From Arthrobacter rhizosphaerae (GTDB lineage Bacteria; Actinomycetota; Actinomycetes; Actinomycetales; Micrococcaceae), in NCBI RefSeq assembly GCF_023062595.1, contig NZ_JALLAN010000001.1, positions 434,001-498,000 of the forward strand: a DNA stretch of 64,000 nucleotides, in the 5' to 3' direction. Made by a program: the position numbers and the translations under genes. Under the pieces are notes generated by a model, which worked only from the letters and a program-made list of their open reading frames with translations, was not told where the DNA came from and did no database searches. Position 1 is the first letter of the stretch; each line of letters begins with the position of its first letter. Shown here piece by piece: positions 36,973-45,633 of the stretch.

Positions 36973-37124
36973 GCCTTCAAGTCTACGGGGAGCGCGTGGT
37001 TGGCTATTCGCGCTACGCCCTCGGCGAATTCCGGAGTGACGTTCCGTGTTTCCTACTGGTTCCATCCTGATTTGCAGCGATTCATTCAATGCGTAGCCTC
37101 GGCTCTTGGACGTAGGGTGAAGGA

Positions 37125-38030
37125 ATGAATAGCTTTGACGGAGACATCACGGCGCCGGAGGGTACGGTCGAGCCGGACCGGTTGCTGCAGCCTGTGCCCG
37201 ACGGGCAGCGCATCACAGTGATGCTCGCCGCCTTTGAAGGCTGGAACGACGCCGGAGAGGCCGCCAGCGATGCGCTTCGTTATCTTAACAAGCTCTGGGA
37301 CGGCAAGAAGGTTGCCGCCATTGACGCTGACGAGTACTACGATTTCCAGTTCACCCGGCCCACCATCCGGCGTACCCAATCCGGTGAGCGCAAGATCAAA
37401 TGGCCGTCAACACGGATCTACAAAGCAAGTGCGCCCGACACCAACGTGGACATTATTTTCGTTCAGGGCACTGAGCCGTCATATAAATGGCGGGCGTACA
37501 CAGCAGAACTGCTGGTACACGCCGAAGCCCTCAACGTCGATTATGTGGTTCTCGTGGGCGCACTGTTGGCCGATGTACCTCACAGCCGGCCGATCCCCGT
37601 GAGTTCTTCAACGGATGATAATGCACTGCGCGAGCGGATGGACCTTGAGGCCTCTCAGTACGAAGGGCCCGTGGGCATAGTGGGCGTCCTTGCTGAAGTT
37701 GCGCTTCTGGCCGGCTTGCCTACCATTTCCCTCTGGGCGGCGGTGCCCCACTATGTTGCGCAGGCGCCCTCACCAAAAGCGCAGCTGGCCCTGTTGCACC
37801 GTATCGAGGAGCTCCTGCAGATTCCGCTCGATACCCACGAACTCTCCGAAGAGTCTGATGCCTGGGAGCGGGGCGTGGACGAGCTCGCTACCGAGGATCC
37901 GGAAATTGCTGCCTATGTCCGCCAGCTGGAGGAGGCGAAGGACACCGCTGATCTCCCCGAGGCCAGCGGCGAGTCCATAGCCCGTGAATTTGAGCGCTAT
38001 CTGAAGCGTCGGGGCAAGGACAAGCCCTAG
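37125..38030 (+). CDS. PAC2 family (proteasome assembly chaperone-like) protein
   Basis: A 301-residue protein of the PAC2 family: MLAAFEGWNDAGEAASDALRYL at residues about 31-52, FQFTRPTIRR, a VVLVGALLADVPHSRP segment and a C-terminal helical tail. The eukaryotic PAC2 relatives are proteasome assembly chaperones; the bacterial proteins have no agreed function. Position about 3 kb from the Pup-proteasome genes is notable. The -10 TAGGGT (37113-37118) stands 6 bases before the ATG, a leaderless arrangement. It converges with mshC (3 bases between stops). Confidence 0.85.
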   Translation: MNSFDGDITAPEGTVEPDRLLQPVPDGQRITVMLAAFEGWNDAGEAASDALRYLNKLWDGKKVAAIDADEYYDFQFTRPTIRRTQSGERKIKWPSTRIYKASAPDTNVDIIFVQGTEPSYKWRAYTAELLVHAEALNVDYVVLVGALLADVPHSRPIPVSSSTDDNALRERMDLEASQYEGPVGIVGVLAEVALLAGLPTISLWAAVPHYVAQAPSPKAQLALLHRIEELLQIPLDTHELSEESDAWERGVDELATEDPEIAAYVRQLEEAKDTADLPEASGESIAREFERYLKRRGKDKP

Positions 38031-38033
38031 GAT

Positions 38034-39344
38034 TTAGAGCTGGATGCCGAGCAGTGCGTCGAGTGCGTCGCTTACCAGTGCCGCATCCAGCTCTGATCCT
38101 TCGCTTTGGAGCTTGGCGTCATGCTGCGGCGTCGATCGATGTGCGTCCAGGGCACTGGCTGCCCAGCGGTCAACGGCTACCAGGGCACCAGGCGCATTGA
38201 GGTCCTGCGACATCTCGGTCCGCAGCGCTGCGACCAGGCCTGCTCCGGATCCTTCCGGTGCTACTGAGACAGCTAGGGCCCAGCGTTCAAGCCTCGCTTT
38301 CGCCTCCGCAAATTCCGCCTCCGTCCAGGACCAGTCAGAGCGATAGTGATGCGCCAGGATGGCAAGCCGGATGGCGGCAGGCTTCTCCCCTGCGGCTCTC
38401 AGCTTGGACACCAGGACAAGATTGCCCTTGCTCTTGCTCATCTTTTCGCCGTCGAGGCCCACCATGCCGGCATGGGCGAAGTGTTCGGCAAGGGGCAGCC
38501 CGGACAGTGAGTAGGCGTGCCCGGCACCCATCTCATGGTGCGGGAAGATCAGGTCCGATCCGCCTCCTTGCACTGTGAATGGAGCCGGGAGGTGGTGCTG
38601 GGCGATGACGGTACATTCAATGTGCCAGCCCGGCCTTCCCTGGCCGAGTTCTCCCCCGGCCCAGCTGGGCTCACCCTCCCGGGCGACGCGCCAGAGGAGC
38701 GGGTCCAATGCCTGCCGCTTGCCGGCGCGGCCAGGGTCGCCGCCCCGCTCAGAGAACAGCTCGAGCATCTCGGCCTCGTTGAGGCCCGAAATGGAGCCGA
38801 GCGTCCAGGCGTCCGCTCCTACCGAATGCTTACCCGCCGCTTCGACGTCGTAGTAGACGTCGCCGTCGGGCTCTCCTGCCGTCCCCGGAACGCGGTAGGC
38901 GAGTCCAAGTTCCAACAGCCGTTCGATAGCAGGAACGATCATGGGGATGGCTTCCACAGCGCCAACGTAATGATCGGGCGGCAGGACGTTGAGGGCCTCC
39001 ATATCGGAGCGGAAGAGCTCGATCTGGCTTGCTGCAAGGTCTTTCCAGTCCATCCCGGTGGCAGTGGCCCGCTCCAGCAGCGGATCGTCGACATCCGTCA
39101 CATTTTGGACGTAGGAGACCCGCTGGCCGGCGTCGCGCCAAGCCCGGTTGAGTAGATCAAAAGCTACGTAGCTGGCCGCGTGCCCCATATGGGTGGCGTC
39201 ATAAGGCGTGATTCCACAGACATACATCGACTGCTCCCCCGGCCCATCCAAGGCAACAAAGGAGTCTTTAGCTGAGTCGAAAAGCCGAACGGTGGGCATA
39301 CGCCCGGGCAGCTGTGGGACGGGACGGGATTTCCAGGATTTCAC
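38034..39344 (-). CDS. mshC: Mycothiol ligase MshC (cysteine:GlcN-Ins ligase)
   Basis: A 436-residue ATP-dependent ligase that joins cysteine to glucosaminyl-inositol in mycothiol biosynthesis, a relative of cysteinyl-tRNA synthetase. It has the [17 protein letters not shown] segment (zinc ligand Cys and the HIGH-like site), [14 protein letters not shown], a zinc His in HHEMGAGHA and the KMSKS loop [10 protein letters not shown]. The tRNA-binding C-terminal domain is absent, which separates it from CysS. The GTG at 39344 follows TAGGCT (39356-39351, minus) by 6 bases, so it is probably leaderless. An internal ATG at MPTVRLF is an alternative. Confidence 0.95.
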   Translation of the reverse strand: MKSWKSRPVPQLPGRMPTVRLFDSAKDSFVALDGPGEQSMYVCGITPYDATHMGHAASYVAFDLLNRAWRDAGQRVSYVQNVTDVDDPLLERATATGMDWKDLAASQIELFRSDMEALNVLPPDHYVGAVEAIPMIVPAIERLLELGLAYRVPGTAGEPDGDVYYDVEAAGKHSVGADAWTLGSISGLNEAEMLELFSERGGDPGRAGKRQALDPLLWRVAREGEPSWAGGELGQGRPGWHIECTVIAQHHLPAPFTVQGGGSDLIFPHHEMGAGHAYSLSGLPLAEHFAHAGMVGLDGEKMSKSKGNLVLVSKLRAAGEKPAAIRLAILAHHYRSDWSWTEAEFAEAKARLERWALAVSVAPEGSGAGLVAALRTEMSQDLNAPGALVAVDRWAASALDAHRSTPQHDAKLQSEGSELDAALVSDALDALLGIQL

Positions 39345-39359
39345 AGCCCAAGCCTAGTG

Positions 39360-40193
39360 CTAGGCGCTGATGACGTTGAAACCGAGCAACAAGTACAGCG
39401 CCATTCCAAGGAAGATGCGGTACCAGACAAACAGCCGGTAGCTGCGTGTGGAAACGAACTTCAGGAACCAGCCGATGATGACGTAGCCCACGACGAAGGC
39501 AATCACCGTGGCGAGGGCAGTTTCAGGTAAACCATAGGGACCGGATACGCCGTCCTTGGAGACCACCTTATAGAGCTGGTAGAGGCCACTGCCGAAAACG
39601 GCGGGGATTGCAAGCAGGAAAGAGTACCTGGCGGCGGCTTCGCGGGTGTAGCCCATCAGTAGTCCGGCGGTGATGGTTCCACCGGATCGGGAAACGCCTG
39701 GTATCAGTGCCATTGCCTGGGCGAAGCCGTAGATAATGCCGTGCTTGTAGGTCAGCCTGGTCAGGTCCGTGTGCTGCCGGCCGACGGCGTCTGCGACAGC
39801 CAGGATCATTCCGAAAACTATGAGGGTGGTAGCCACGATCCAGAGGCTCCTCAGGACCGACTCAATCTGATCTTGGAAGAGTAGCCCCAGGATGATGATG
39901 GGCAGGCTGCCAAGGATCACCAGCCAACCCATCCGGGCATCCGGGTCCTGCCGGGAGACCCTGCCACGGAGGGATCCTGACCAGGCCCTCATGATCCGCA
40001 CGATGTCCCGCCAGAAATAGACGATCACCGCAGTCTCGGTACCCAGCTGGGTGATCGCGGTAAAGGCCGCACCGGGATCTGCAGCGTTCGGCAGGAAGGA
40101 ACCGACTATCCGGAGGTGGGCACTTGAGGAGATCGGGAGGAATTCCGTCAGTCCCTGTACAAGGCCCAGCAGGGCCGCTTCAATCCAGTTCAC
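39360..40193 (-). CDS. uppP: Undecaprenyl-diphosphatase UppP (BacA)
   Basis: A 277-residue membrane enzyme that dephosphorylates undecaprenyl pyrophosphate to recycle the cell-wall lipid carrier. The catalytic motif [18 protein letters not shown] (residues about 11-28) and the second site [11 protein letters not shown] are intact, with about eight membrane segments. Start GTG at 40193, with TAGGGT (40207-40202, minus) 8 bases upstream. It lies 15 bases before mshC on the same strand. Confidence 0.95.
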   Translation of the reverse strand: MNWIEAALLGLVQGLTEFLPISSSAHLRIVGSFLPNAADPGAAFTAITQLGTETAVIVYFWRDIVRIMRAWSGSLRGRVSRQDPDARMGWLVILGSLPIIILGLLFQDQIESVLRSLWIVATTLIVFGMILAVADAVGRQHTDLTRLTYKHGIIYGFAQAMALIPGVSRSGGTITAGLLMGYTREAAARYSFLLAIPAVFGSGLYQLYKVVSKDGVSGPYGLPETALATVIAFVVGYVIIGWFLKFVSTRSYRLFVWYRIFLGMALYLLLGFNVISA

Positions 40194-40245
40194 GTTTATA
40201 GACCCTACGTCATTGCACTTGGGGAATCCCCGTAAGCTTGCTGCT

Positions 40246-41181
40246 ATGCAGCAGCGTTATGTCGGCAACAGTGGGTTGCGCGTGTCCGCCCTTTCTCTTG
40301 GCACCATGTCCTGGGCACGGGAAACCGACGAGCAGGATGCCTCTGAACTGTTGCGGAACTTTGTTGATGCCGGCGGGACGATGATCGACACCGCGGCGTC
40401 CTACTCCGAGGGCCAGGCTGAGGCGATCCTTGGGGGTTTGCTGGGAGACGTCGTGGCCCGCTCCGAAGTGGTTATCTCCACGAAAGCGGGACTTTCGACG
40501 TCGGATGGCCGGCGTCGGGTGGATACCTCCCGAAGCGGAATGCTGTCGGGGCTTGACGCCAGCCTTGCGCGTTTGGGCACAGACTATGTCGACGTGTGGT
40601 TTGCGCACGCCTGGGATCCCAACGTCCCGCTCCAGGAAACCCTCTCGGCAATGGAGTTCGCTGTGAGCAGCGGCCGCGCAAGGTATGCGGGCGTGTCTAA
40701 CTTCAACGGCTGGCAGACTGCCAAGGCGGCAGCCGTTGCGGGCTTTCCCCTGGTGGCCAACCAGTCAGAGTATTCGCTGGTTCACCGGCAGCCCGAAGAC
40801 GAGCTCCTGCCGGCCATCGAGGACGCAGGGCTGGGGCTTCTGGCCTGGGCGCCCCTGGGCAGGGGTGTCCTGAGCGGAAAATACCGCGGCCACATTCCCT
40901 CAGATTCGCGTGCCGCCCAAAAGAGGCTGGCCGGGTACGTGGAACCTTATCTTGAGCCGGAGTCATCAAGGATAGTGGAGGCTGTTGCCATGGCGGCGCG
41001 AGGCCTCGGCCGGACTCCCGTGGACGTCTCCCTGAGCTGGCTGCTTGCCCAGAACGGCGTGGCAAGCGCGGTGGTGGGTGCGCGCACTCCCGTGCAGCTG
41101 AAGGAGATTCTCGCATCCCAGCTGGCTCCCCTGCCGCCAGAGATCGCCCGCGCCTTGGAAGACGTCTCTCTCGTGTCCTGA
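40246..41181 (+). CDS. Aldo/keto reductase
   Basis: A 311-residue NADPH-dependent oxidoreductase of the Kv-beta/AKR type. The catalytic tetrad is present: Asp48, Tyr53 in DTAASYSEG, Lys80 in ISTKAG and His121 in WFAHAWD. The substrate is unknown. The true start is the ATG at 40246: the fold starts at [19 protein letters not shown], and TAAGCT (40233-40238) stands 7 bases before it. A longer open frame from 40051 runs through the divergent uppP gene and is not used. Confidence 0.9.
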   Translation: MQQRYVGNSGLRVSALSLGTMSWARETDEQDASELLRNFVDAGGTMIDTAASYSEGQAEAILGGLLGDVVARSEVVISTKAGLSTSDGRRRVDTSRSGMLSGLDASLARLGTDYVDVWFAHAWDPNVPLQETLSAMEFAVSSGRARYAGVSNFNGWQTAKAAAVAGFPLVANQSEYSLVHRQPEDELLPAIEDAGLGLLAWAPLGRGVLSGKYRGHIPSDSRAAQKRLAGYVEPYLEPESSRIVEAVAMAARGLGRTPVDVSLSWLLAQNGVASAVVGARTPVQLKEILASQLAPLPPEIARALEDVSLVS

Positions 41182-41223
41182 CAGTTAGTTGCCAGACCTT
41201 CGTAGCTGGCAGACTCCGCGCGG

Positions 41224-41496
41224 TTAGCTGTCGGACTCCACGATCTCGAGATCGTCGTCGTCCACGTCTTCGCGGTCATCCTCGTCGTCCTCGACCTCAT
41301 CGATAACCTCGAGAGGCGTCACTTCGCCATACGCTTCGTACAAGGAATCGTCGTAGACTTCGAAAGCATCAGCGACAGCAAAAAAAGCAGCTTCAACTGT
41401 GGGGTCACCCTCACCACGCCGGGCCGAGGCTGCGATCAGGTGTTCTTCCAAAGCGGTGGTCAAAGACTGAAGCGCGACACGCGGATCGATGCTCAT
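41224..41496 (-). CDS. Small acidic-tailed protein of unknown function
   Basis: A 90-residue protein with a helical N-terminal part (PRVALQSLTTALEEHLIAASARR, then AAFFAVADAFEVYDDSLYEAYG) and a strongly acidic C-terminal third made mostly of Asp and Glu. No family recognised. TAACGT (41508-41503, minus strand) is exactly 6 bases before the ATG, so the start is well supported. It diverges from the DUF5703-like gene 39 bases away. Confidence 0.75.
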   Translation of the reverse strand: MSIDPRVALQSLTTALEEHLIAASARRGEGDPTVEAAFFAVADAFEVYDDSLYEAYGEVTPLEVIDEVEDDEDDREDVDDDDLEIVESDS

Positions 41497-41535
41497 GACT
41501 TCACGTTAGCCGGAAAAAGACGAAAATGGAGAGCA

Positions 41536-41769
41536 ATGAAGGAACATTTTCTGCGCAGCTCCGTCGAACGCGAGCGGGACTATGTCAGTCAGTACGAGTA
41601 CCTCGTACTGACGATCGGTCCTGAGGATTCGCTGCCTGAGGCCCGGCGGAGACTCGTTGAACATTCCGAGTATGGCAAGTGGGAATTGGAGCGCAGCCGC
41701 CTCTATGTGGGCGGCGGAAGGCGGTTCTGGCTGAGGCGCCGCGTAACCCAGGTACAGCGGACGGTTTAG
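41536..41769 (+). CDS. DUF5703-like small protein
   Basis: A 77-residue basic protein: MKEHFLRSSVERERDYVSQY, then EYLVLTIGPEDSLPEARRRL and a C-terminal RSRLYVGGGRRFWLRRRV. The pattern resembles the actinobacterial family DUF5703, whose function is unknown. The ATG at 41536 is preferred to the frame start at 41440, which would run into the divergent gene. GGAG stands only 4 bases upstream, a tight spacing. Confidence 0.7.
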   Translation: MKEHFLRSSVERERDYVSQYEYLVLTIGPEDSLPEARRRLVEHSEYGKWELERSRLYVGGGRRFWLRRRVTQVQRTV

Positions 41770-41803
41770 CAGGACGGGTGGTCCTTGGCTGCGCGGTAGC
41801 GCA

Positions 41804-42967
41804 TCAGAAACTCTCCAGCGGCCCTAACCATGCGTTCGCTACCGTGTTGTGCGCTGACTCGTCGTCGGACGGATGGAACATTCCGGCCAGTACATCCCGG
41901 TAGAGCCTCTCCAGCTCGCTTCCCTGGAAATAGCTTGAACCTCCTGAGACCCTGATGGCCAGGTCTACAACTTCCCGGGCGGTTTCGGTCGCGTTCACTT
42001 TGAGGGACACAAGTTTGGGAAACCATTGGCTTCCGTGGTCCACCTTCGCATCCACATCCCGCGCTATCAGCTGCAACTGCGGGTACAGACGTTCCAGCGA
42101 CATTGCCCCAGCCGAAACCTTCCAGCGGATGTCGGGATCCTGCGAATAAAGACGGCCATCGTTCTTCAACGATGTCCGGCGCTTCACTGCCTGCACTCCA
42201 AGTTCCAAAGCCCGTTCCCCGATGCCGGTGTACACCGCTGCAAGCAACGTCTCGAAACACGCAAAGATCGCGAAGATCAGAGGATCCGCATTAGGGCCAA
42301 CCGGCAGTTTCCGGAAGATCCTTTCAGGCGGGACGTATGCACCTTCCAGGACGGTGGTGCAGGACTGGCTGGCCCGCATCCCCAGCGTGTTCCAGTCATC
42401 CAGGATCCTGTAACCGGGAGTGTCGCGATGGATGAAGCCGTGGACCAGTTCGCCCTCTCCATCACGGGCTTCACTGTCCTTGCCGAAGATGCCCAGCCGT
42501 GTCCAGACGGGGGCAAGGCTCGTGAAGATTTTTCGTCCGGTGAAGCTGTAGCCACCGCCGGGCTGCGGGCGGGCCTCGGTGATGGAGTCAAACAGGACTG
42601 CATCATTGCCGGCCTCGGAATTGCCGAAGGCGTACAGCTCCCCCTCCCCCGCCTCGCTTAGAACAAAATTCAATGAGTGGTCTCCTCTTGCCGCCAGGAC
42701 GTGAGCCACTCCGGTCCAGACCAGATGCATGTTGATTGCCAGGGCGGTGGCGGGAGCAGCCGTTGCGAGCCGGCGCTGCAGCTGTGTTGCCGCTTCCAAC
42801 CCGAGGCCCAGGCCGCCGTCGGACGCAGGTACGAAGATCTTCAGGTAACCGGCATCGCGCAACTCGTCCAGGTCTTCGTGGAAGAAGGAATTGTCCCGGT
42901 CATAGCCGGCGGCACGGCTCCGGATCCTTTCAAGCAGCCTGTCCGGCAGAATCTCGTCCATCATCAT
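41804..42967 (-). CDS. Acyl-CoA dehydrogenase family flavoprotein
   Basis: A 387-residue protein with the acyl-CoA dehydrogenase fold: an N-terminal helical domain (DELRDAGYLKIFVPASDGGLGLG), a beta domain (YSFTGRKIFTSLAPVWTRLGIFG) and a C-terminal helical domain with VDLAIRVSGGSSYFQGSELERLYRDVLAG. The usual catalytic Glu near the C-terminus is not evident, so it may belong to the flavin-dependent monooxygenase/SfnB-like branch rather than true beta-oxidation. Substrate unknown. Three ATG codons in a row begin the gene; AAGG lies 7 bases before the first. Confidence 0.8.
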   Translation of the reverse strand: MMMDEILPDRLLERIRSRAAGYDRDNSFFHEDLDELRDAGYLKIFVPASDGGLGLGLEAATQLQRRLATAAPATALAINMHLVWTGVAHVLAARGDHSLNFVLSEAGEGELYAFGNSEAGNDAVLFDSITEARPQPGGGYSFTGRKIFTSLAPVWTRLGIFGKDSEARDGEGELVHGFIHRDTPGYRILDDWNTLGMRASQSCTTVLEGAYVPPERIFRKLPVGPNADPLIFAIFACFETLLAAVYTGIGERALELGVQAVKRRTSLKNDGRLYSQDPDIRWKVSAGAMSLERLYPQLQLIARDVDAKVDHGSQWFPKLVSLKVNATETAREVVDLAIRVSGGSSYFQGSELERLYRDVLAGMFHPSDDESAHNTVANAWLGPLESF

Positions 42968-43007
42968 GGTTCAGCCTTCGGTGCGTGCAATGTCAGCGGC
43001 GTCAGGG

Positions 43008-44312
43008 TCAGTAAGTGGTCAAGAGCCGGTCGAGGACCCTGGCACCGAACTTCAGCGAGTCGGCGGGAACACGTTCGTCCACTCCATGGAACATGCCTGT
43101 GAAGTCCAGATCATCCGGCAGCTGTAATGGAGCGAAGCCGTAGCCGGTGATCCCCAACCTGCTGAGGGCCTTGTTGTCCGTGCCTCCGGAGAGTGTGTAC
43201 GGGAGGACCTTTGCGCCGGGGTCTTCGGAGTGAAGGGCATCGATCATCGAGTCCACGAGGTTCCCGGCGAACGGCACCTCCAGCGAAACGTCCTGGTGAA
43301 CGTAACTGACGTCCACTCCGCTGCCGGCGAGCTCCCGCACGATCTCCAGGACCTGGTCCTCCTGACCGGGAAGGGTCCGGCAGTCCACCAGGGCTTCCGC
43401 GGACTCCGGGATGACGTTGTGCTTGTAGCCGCCCTTGAGCAGGGTGGGGTTGCTGGTGTTCTGAAGAGTCGCTCCTACGAAGCGCGACAATGTTCCCAGT
43501 TCCTTGAGGAGCCGTTCGGGGTCATCTGCGTCGAACTCCACGCCGGTGAGTTCGGTCACGCCGTCGAGGAATTGCCGGGTGGTGGGGGTCAGTTCGATCG
43601 GCCACTGGTATTCGCCGATTCGCGAGACAGCGCTGGCCAGCCTGGTGATGGCGTTGTCGGTGCTGATCTGAGAGCCATGCCCTGCCCGTCCGTGCGCCAC
43701 CAGGCGAAGCCAGGACAGCCCCTTCTCGGCCGTCTGCAGCAGGTACGTTCGCTGGCCCCCGATGGTTGCCGAAAAACCACCTACTTCAGAGATGGCCTCT
43801 GTGGCGCCCTCGAACAGCTCGGGGCGATGTTCGACGGCGTAACGGGAACCGAAGGTTCCGCCCGCCTCCTCATCGGCAAAGAAAGCAAAGATGATGTCCC
43901 GCTTGGGTTTGCGCCCCGTCCGGGCGAACTGCCGCATGACGGAAAGGATCATGGCGTCCATGTCCTTCATGTCCACCGCACCGCGGCCCCAAATCAGGCC
44001 GTCCTTCAGCTCACCGGCGAAAGGGTCAACGCTCCACTGGTCCTTGAGGGCCGGCACCACATCAAGATGGCCGTGGACCACCAGTGCGCTGGCGGAGGGG
44101 TCTTCTCCCGCGATGCGGGTCACCACGTTGGCGCGACCCGGCGCGGATTCGAAGATCTCGGCCTCCAGTCCCACCTCTGTAATGAGCCCCGCCGTATATT
44201 CGGCAGCCGACCGCTCTCCCGGGCCTGTACCGTCACCGAAGTTGGAGGTGTCGATCCGGATCAATTCCTGGCAGATCCGAACGACTTCGTCCTCGGGGCG
44301 GATGACAGTCAT
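43008..44312 (-). CDS. M20 family metallopeptidase
   Basis: A 434-residue zinc peptidase/deacylase of the M20 (ArgE/DapE/carboxypeptidase) group. Metal ligands appear in VVHGHLDVVPA, GRGAVDMKDMDA and the EEAGG motif with the general-base Glu; the small lid domain lies around residues 190-310 and the last His is in the SGGTDNKAL region. Probably cytoplasmic dipeptidase or amino-acid deacylase. A good GAGGAG stands upstream of the ATG. Confidence 0.9.
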   Translation of the reverse strand: MTVIRPEDEVVRICQELIRIDTSNFGDGTGPGERSAAEYTAGLITEVGLEAEIFESAPGRANVVTRIAGEDPSASALVVHGHLDVVPALKDQWSVDPFAGELKDGLIWGRGAVDMKDMDAMILSVMRQFARTGRKPKRDIIFAFFADEEAGGTFGSRYAVEHRPELFEGATEAISEVGGFSATIGGQRTYLLQTAEKGLSWLRLVAHGRAGHGSQISTDNAITRLASAVSRIGEYQWPIELTPTTRQFLDGVTELTGVEFDADDPERLLKELGTLSRFVGATLQNTSNPTLLKGGYKHNVIPESAEALVDCRTLPGQEDQVLEIVRELAGSGVDVSYVHQDVSLEVPFAGNLVDSMIDALHSEDPGAKVLPYTLSGGTDNKALSRLGITGYGFAPLQLPDDLDFTGMFHGVDERVPADSLKFGARVLDRLLTTY

Positions 44313-44475
44313 GGCTCTCTCCTCATATCGGTGGGGCTCGTGGTCCCAAGCCTACCCAGTGGGCTCCCTTCGTCCCGATTCCAACTTTCCGCAGAGTTCG
44401 TGTTAGAGTTTTTCTCGCTGCTTCGGAGAGAAGCGAACCGCCGAAGGGCGGAAATCGTGCTCCGAATTACCACCT

Positions 44476-44558
44476 GCGCGGGTGGCGGAATGGCAGACGC
44501 GCTAGCTTGAGGTGCTAGTCCTCGAAAGGGGGTGGGGGTTCAAGTCCCCCTCCGCGCA
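44476..44558 (+). tRNA. tRNA-Leu(GAG)
   Basis: The acceptor stem GCGCGGG (44476-44482) pairs with TCCGCGC (44551-44557), with A as discriminator. The anticodon arm is CTAGC-TTGAGGT-GCTAG, giving anticodon GAG for CUC/CUU codons. A long variable arm (TCCTCGAAAGGGGG region) and the T arm GGGGGTTCAAGTCCCCC fit a class II tRNA-Leu. CCA is not encoded. Confidence 0.95.
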
Positions 44559-44566
44559 CAAAGGGA

Positions 44567-44604
44567 AAACCCCGGAAAATCAATGATTTTCCGGGGTTTT
44601 TTTG
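44567..44604 (+). terminator. Terminator after tRNA-Leu
   Basis: AAACCCCGGAAAATC pairs with GATTTTCCGGGGTTT, followed by a run of T. A textbook intrinsic terminator 8 bases after the tRNA. Confidence 0.92.
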
Positions 44605-44671
44605 TGTCTCCGGCTGCCTCATCGCCTGGGGCATACAGCCTTGCTGTCCCTGACAGTGCTCTTTCGAGTGC

Positions 44672-45133
44672 CTAGGACAGTCGACCCCGGACTATCTCGC
44701 TGACGGCCTTGCCATCGAAGCGTCCGGCTACCTTCGCTGTGACAGGCTTCATGACGGCCCCGATTGATCGCATGGACAGCTCTTGGCCCTCACCCTTCAA
44801 CGCGGCGATCTCTTTGTCCACGATTGCCTCTACCTCATCCAGTGTCAGGGCCTTGGGCAAATAAGCCTCGATGACTTCCGCTTCAGCAATTTCGGCAGCG
44901 GCACGGTCGGATTCACCGGCTTCTGAGTAGATACGGGCCGTGTCACGGCGTTTGGCCGCTTCCTTCTGCAGCAGCGAAGTCACCTGGGCGTCGTCCAGCT
45001 CAATTGGTGTTTTGCCGGACTTCTCCCGGGTTTCGATTTCGCCAAGGACGTTCCGCACCGTTGTGAGGGCCACCTTGTTGCGGTTTTTCATGTGGACGAC
45101 GACGTCGGCGTGCAGTTGTTCTTTCAGTGACAT
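44672..45133 (-). CDS. GatB/YqeY domain protein
   Basis: A 153-residue stand-alone YqeY protein: helical MSLKEQLHADVVVHMKNRNK, then RNVLGEIETREKSGK, RRDTARIYSEAGESDRA, EAEVIEAYLPKALT and the small tail domain SIGAVMKPVTAKVAGRFDGKAVSEIVR. The YqeY fold matches the tail of GatB and may bind tRNA or aminoacyl-tRNA, but its role is not known. The ATG at 45133 has GAGGAG 5 bases upstream. Confidence 0.9.
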   Translation of the reverse strand: MSLKEQLHADVVVHMKNRNKVALTTVRNVLGEIETREKSGKTPIELDDAQVTSLLQKEAAKRRDTARIYSEAGESDRAAAEIAEAEVIEAYLPKALTLDEVEAIVDKEIAALKGEGQELSMRSIGAVMKPVTAKVAGRFDGKAVSEIVRGRLS

Positions 45134-45267
45134 GGTGCTCCTCGTTTTGAATGGCACCGGGGGTGCCCGTTGCCTGTGCGCCAGCAGTGGCGAAAGTGGC
45201 ACGCCTCATGTGTGCCGTTGTCACACCGGTATCGACGAGCCTTGGCCCTGCTTACAATAAGGGAACC

Positions 45268-45597
45268 ATGAAGAAACTCACCACAGCCCTGCTTGCTGCC
45301 GCGCTCACCCTCTCAGCCTCAGCCTGCGTCGCCCATCCGCAATTGTCCAACGCGGAAACCTGCGAGCGGATCCGTGACGTTATGTCGAATCCTCCGGCCA
45401 GCAAGACCGGAGCGGTCAACCTCGCCAACCAGATCCGGACAATTGGGCCCGTTTCCTCGGATGACCTCAAGTCCACCGTGCAGGCGCTGGTGGAACTGAC
45501 CGACGAATCGGCCAAGGACTCGCCAGATGTCAAGAAACAGGGCGAGCTGCAAGCCGAGGCCCAGAAAAACTTCGGGGAGTTCTGCCCCAGGAGCTAA
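45268..45597 (+). CDS. Small putative lipoprotein
   Basis: A 109-residue protein with a short Lys-Lys N-terminus, a hydrophobic segment and a lipobox LSASAC (Cys20). The mature part is helical and has two more Cys (Cys31 in AETCERI and one in EFCPRS near the end), perhaps a disulfide. No family recognised. TACAAT (45253-45258) stands 9 bases before the ATG, so the leader would be only two or three bases; AAGGG within it is too close to be a normal ribosome site. Confidence 0.7.
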   Translation: MKKLTTALLAAALTLSASACVAHPQLSNAETCERIRDVMSNPPASKTGAVNLANQIRTIGPVSSDDLKSTVQALVELTDESAKDSPDVKKQGELQAEAQKNFGEFCPRS

Positions 45598-45633
45598 ACC
45601 GCATCAACAAGGTGCAACGGTTATCCCCCTGTG

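Noticed and set aside
40051..40245. N-terminal extension of the aldo/keto reductase
   Set aside because: It runs through the uppP gene and its promoter; the fold starts at 40246 behind a leaderless -10.
43230..44510. 426-residue frame antisense to the M20 peptidase, running into the tRNA
   Set aside because: It overlaps a clear peptidase and a tRNA gene; it is not a protein.
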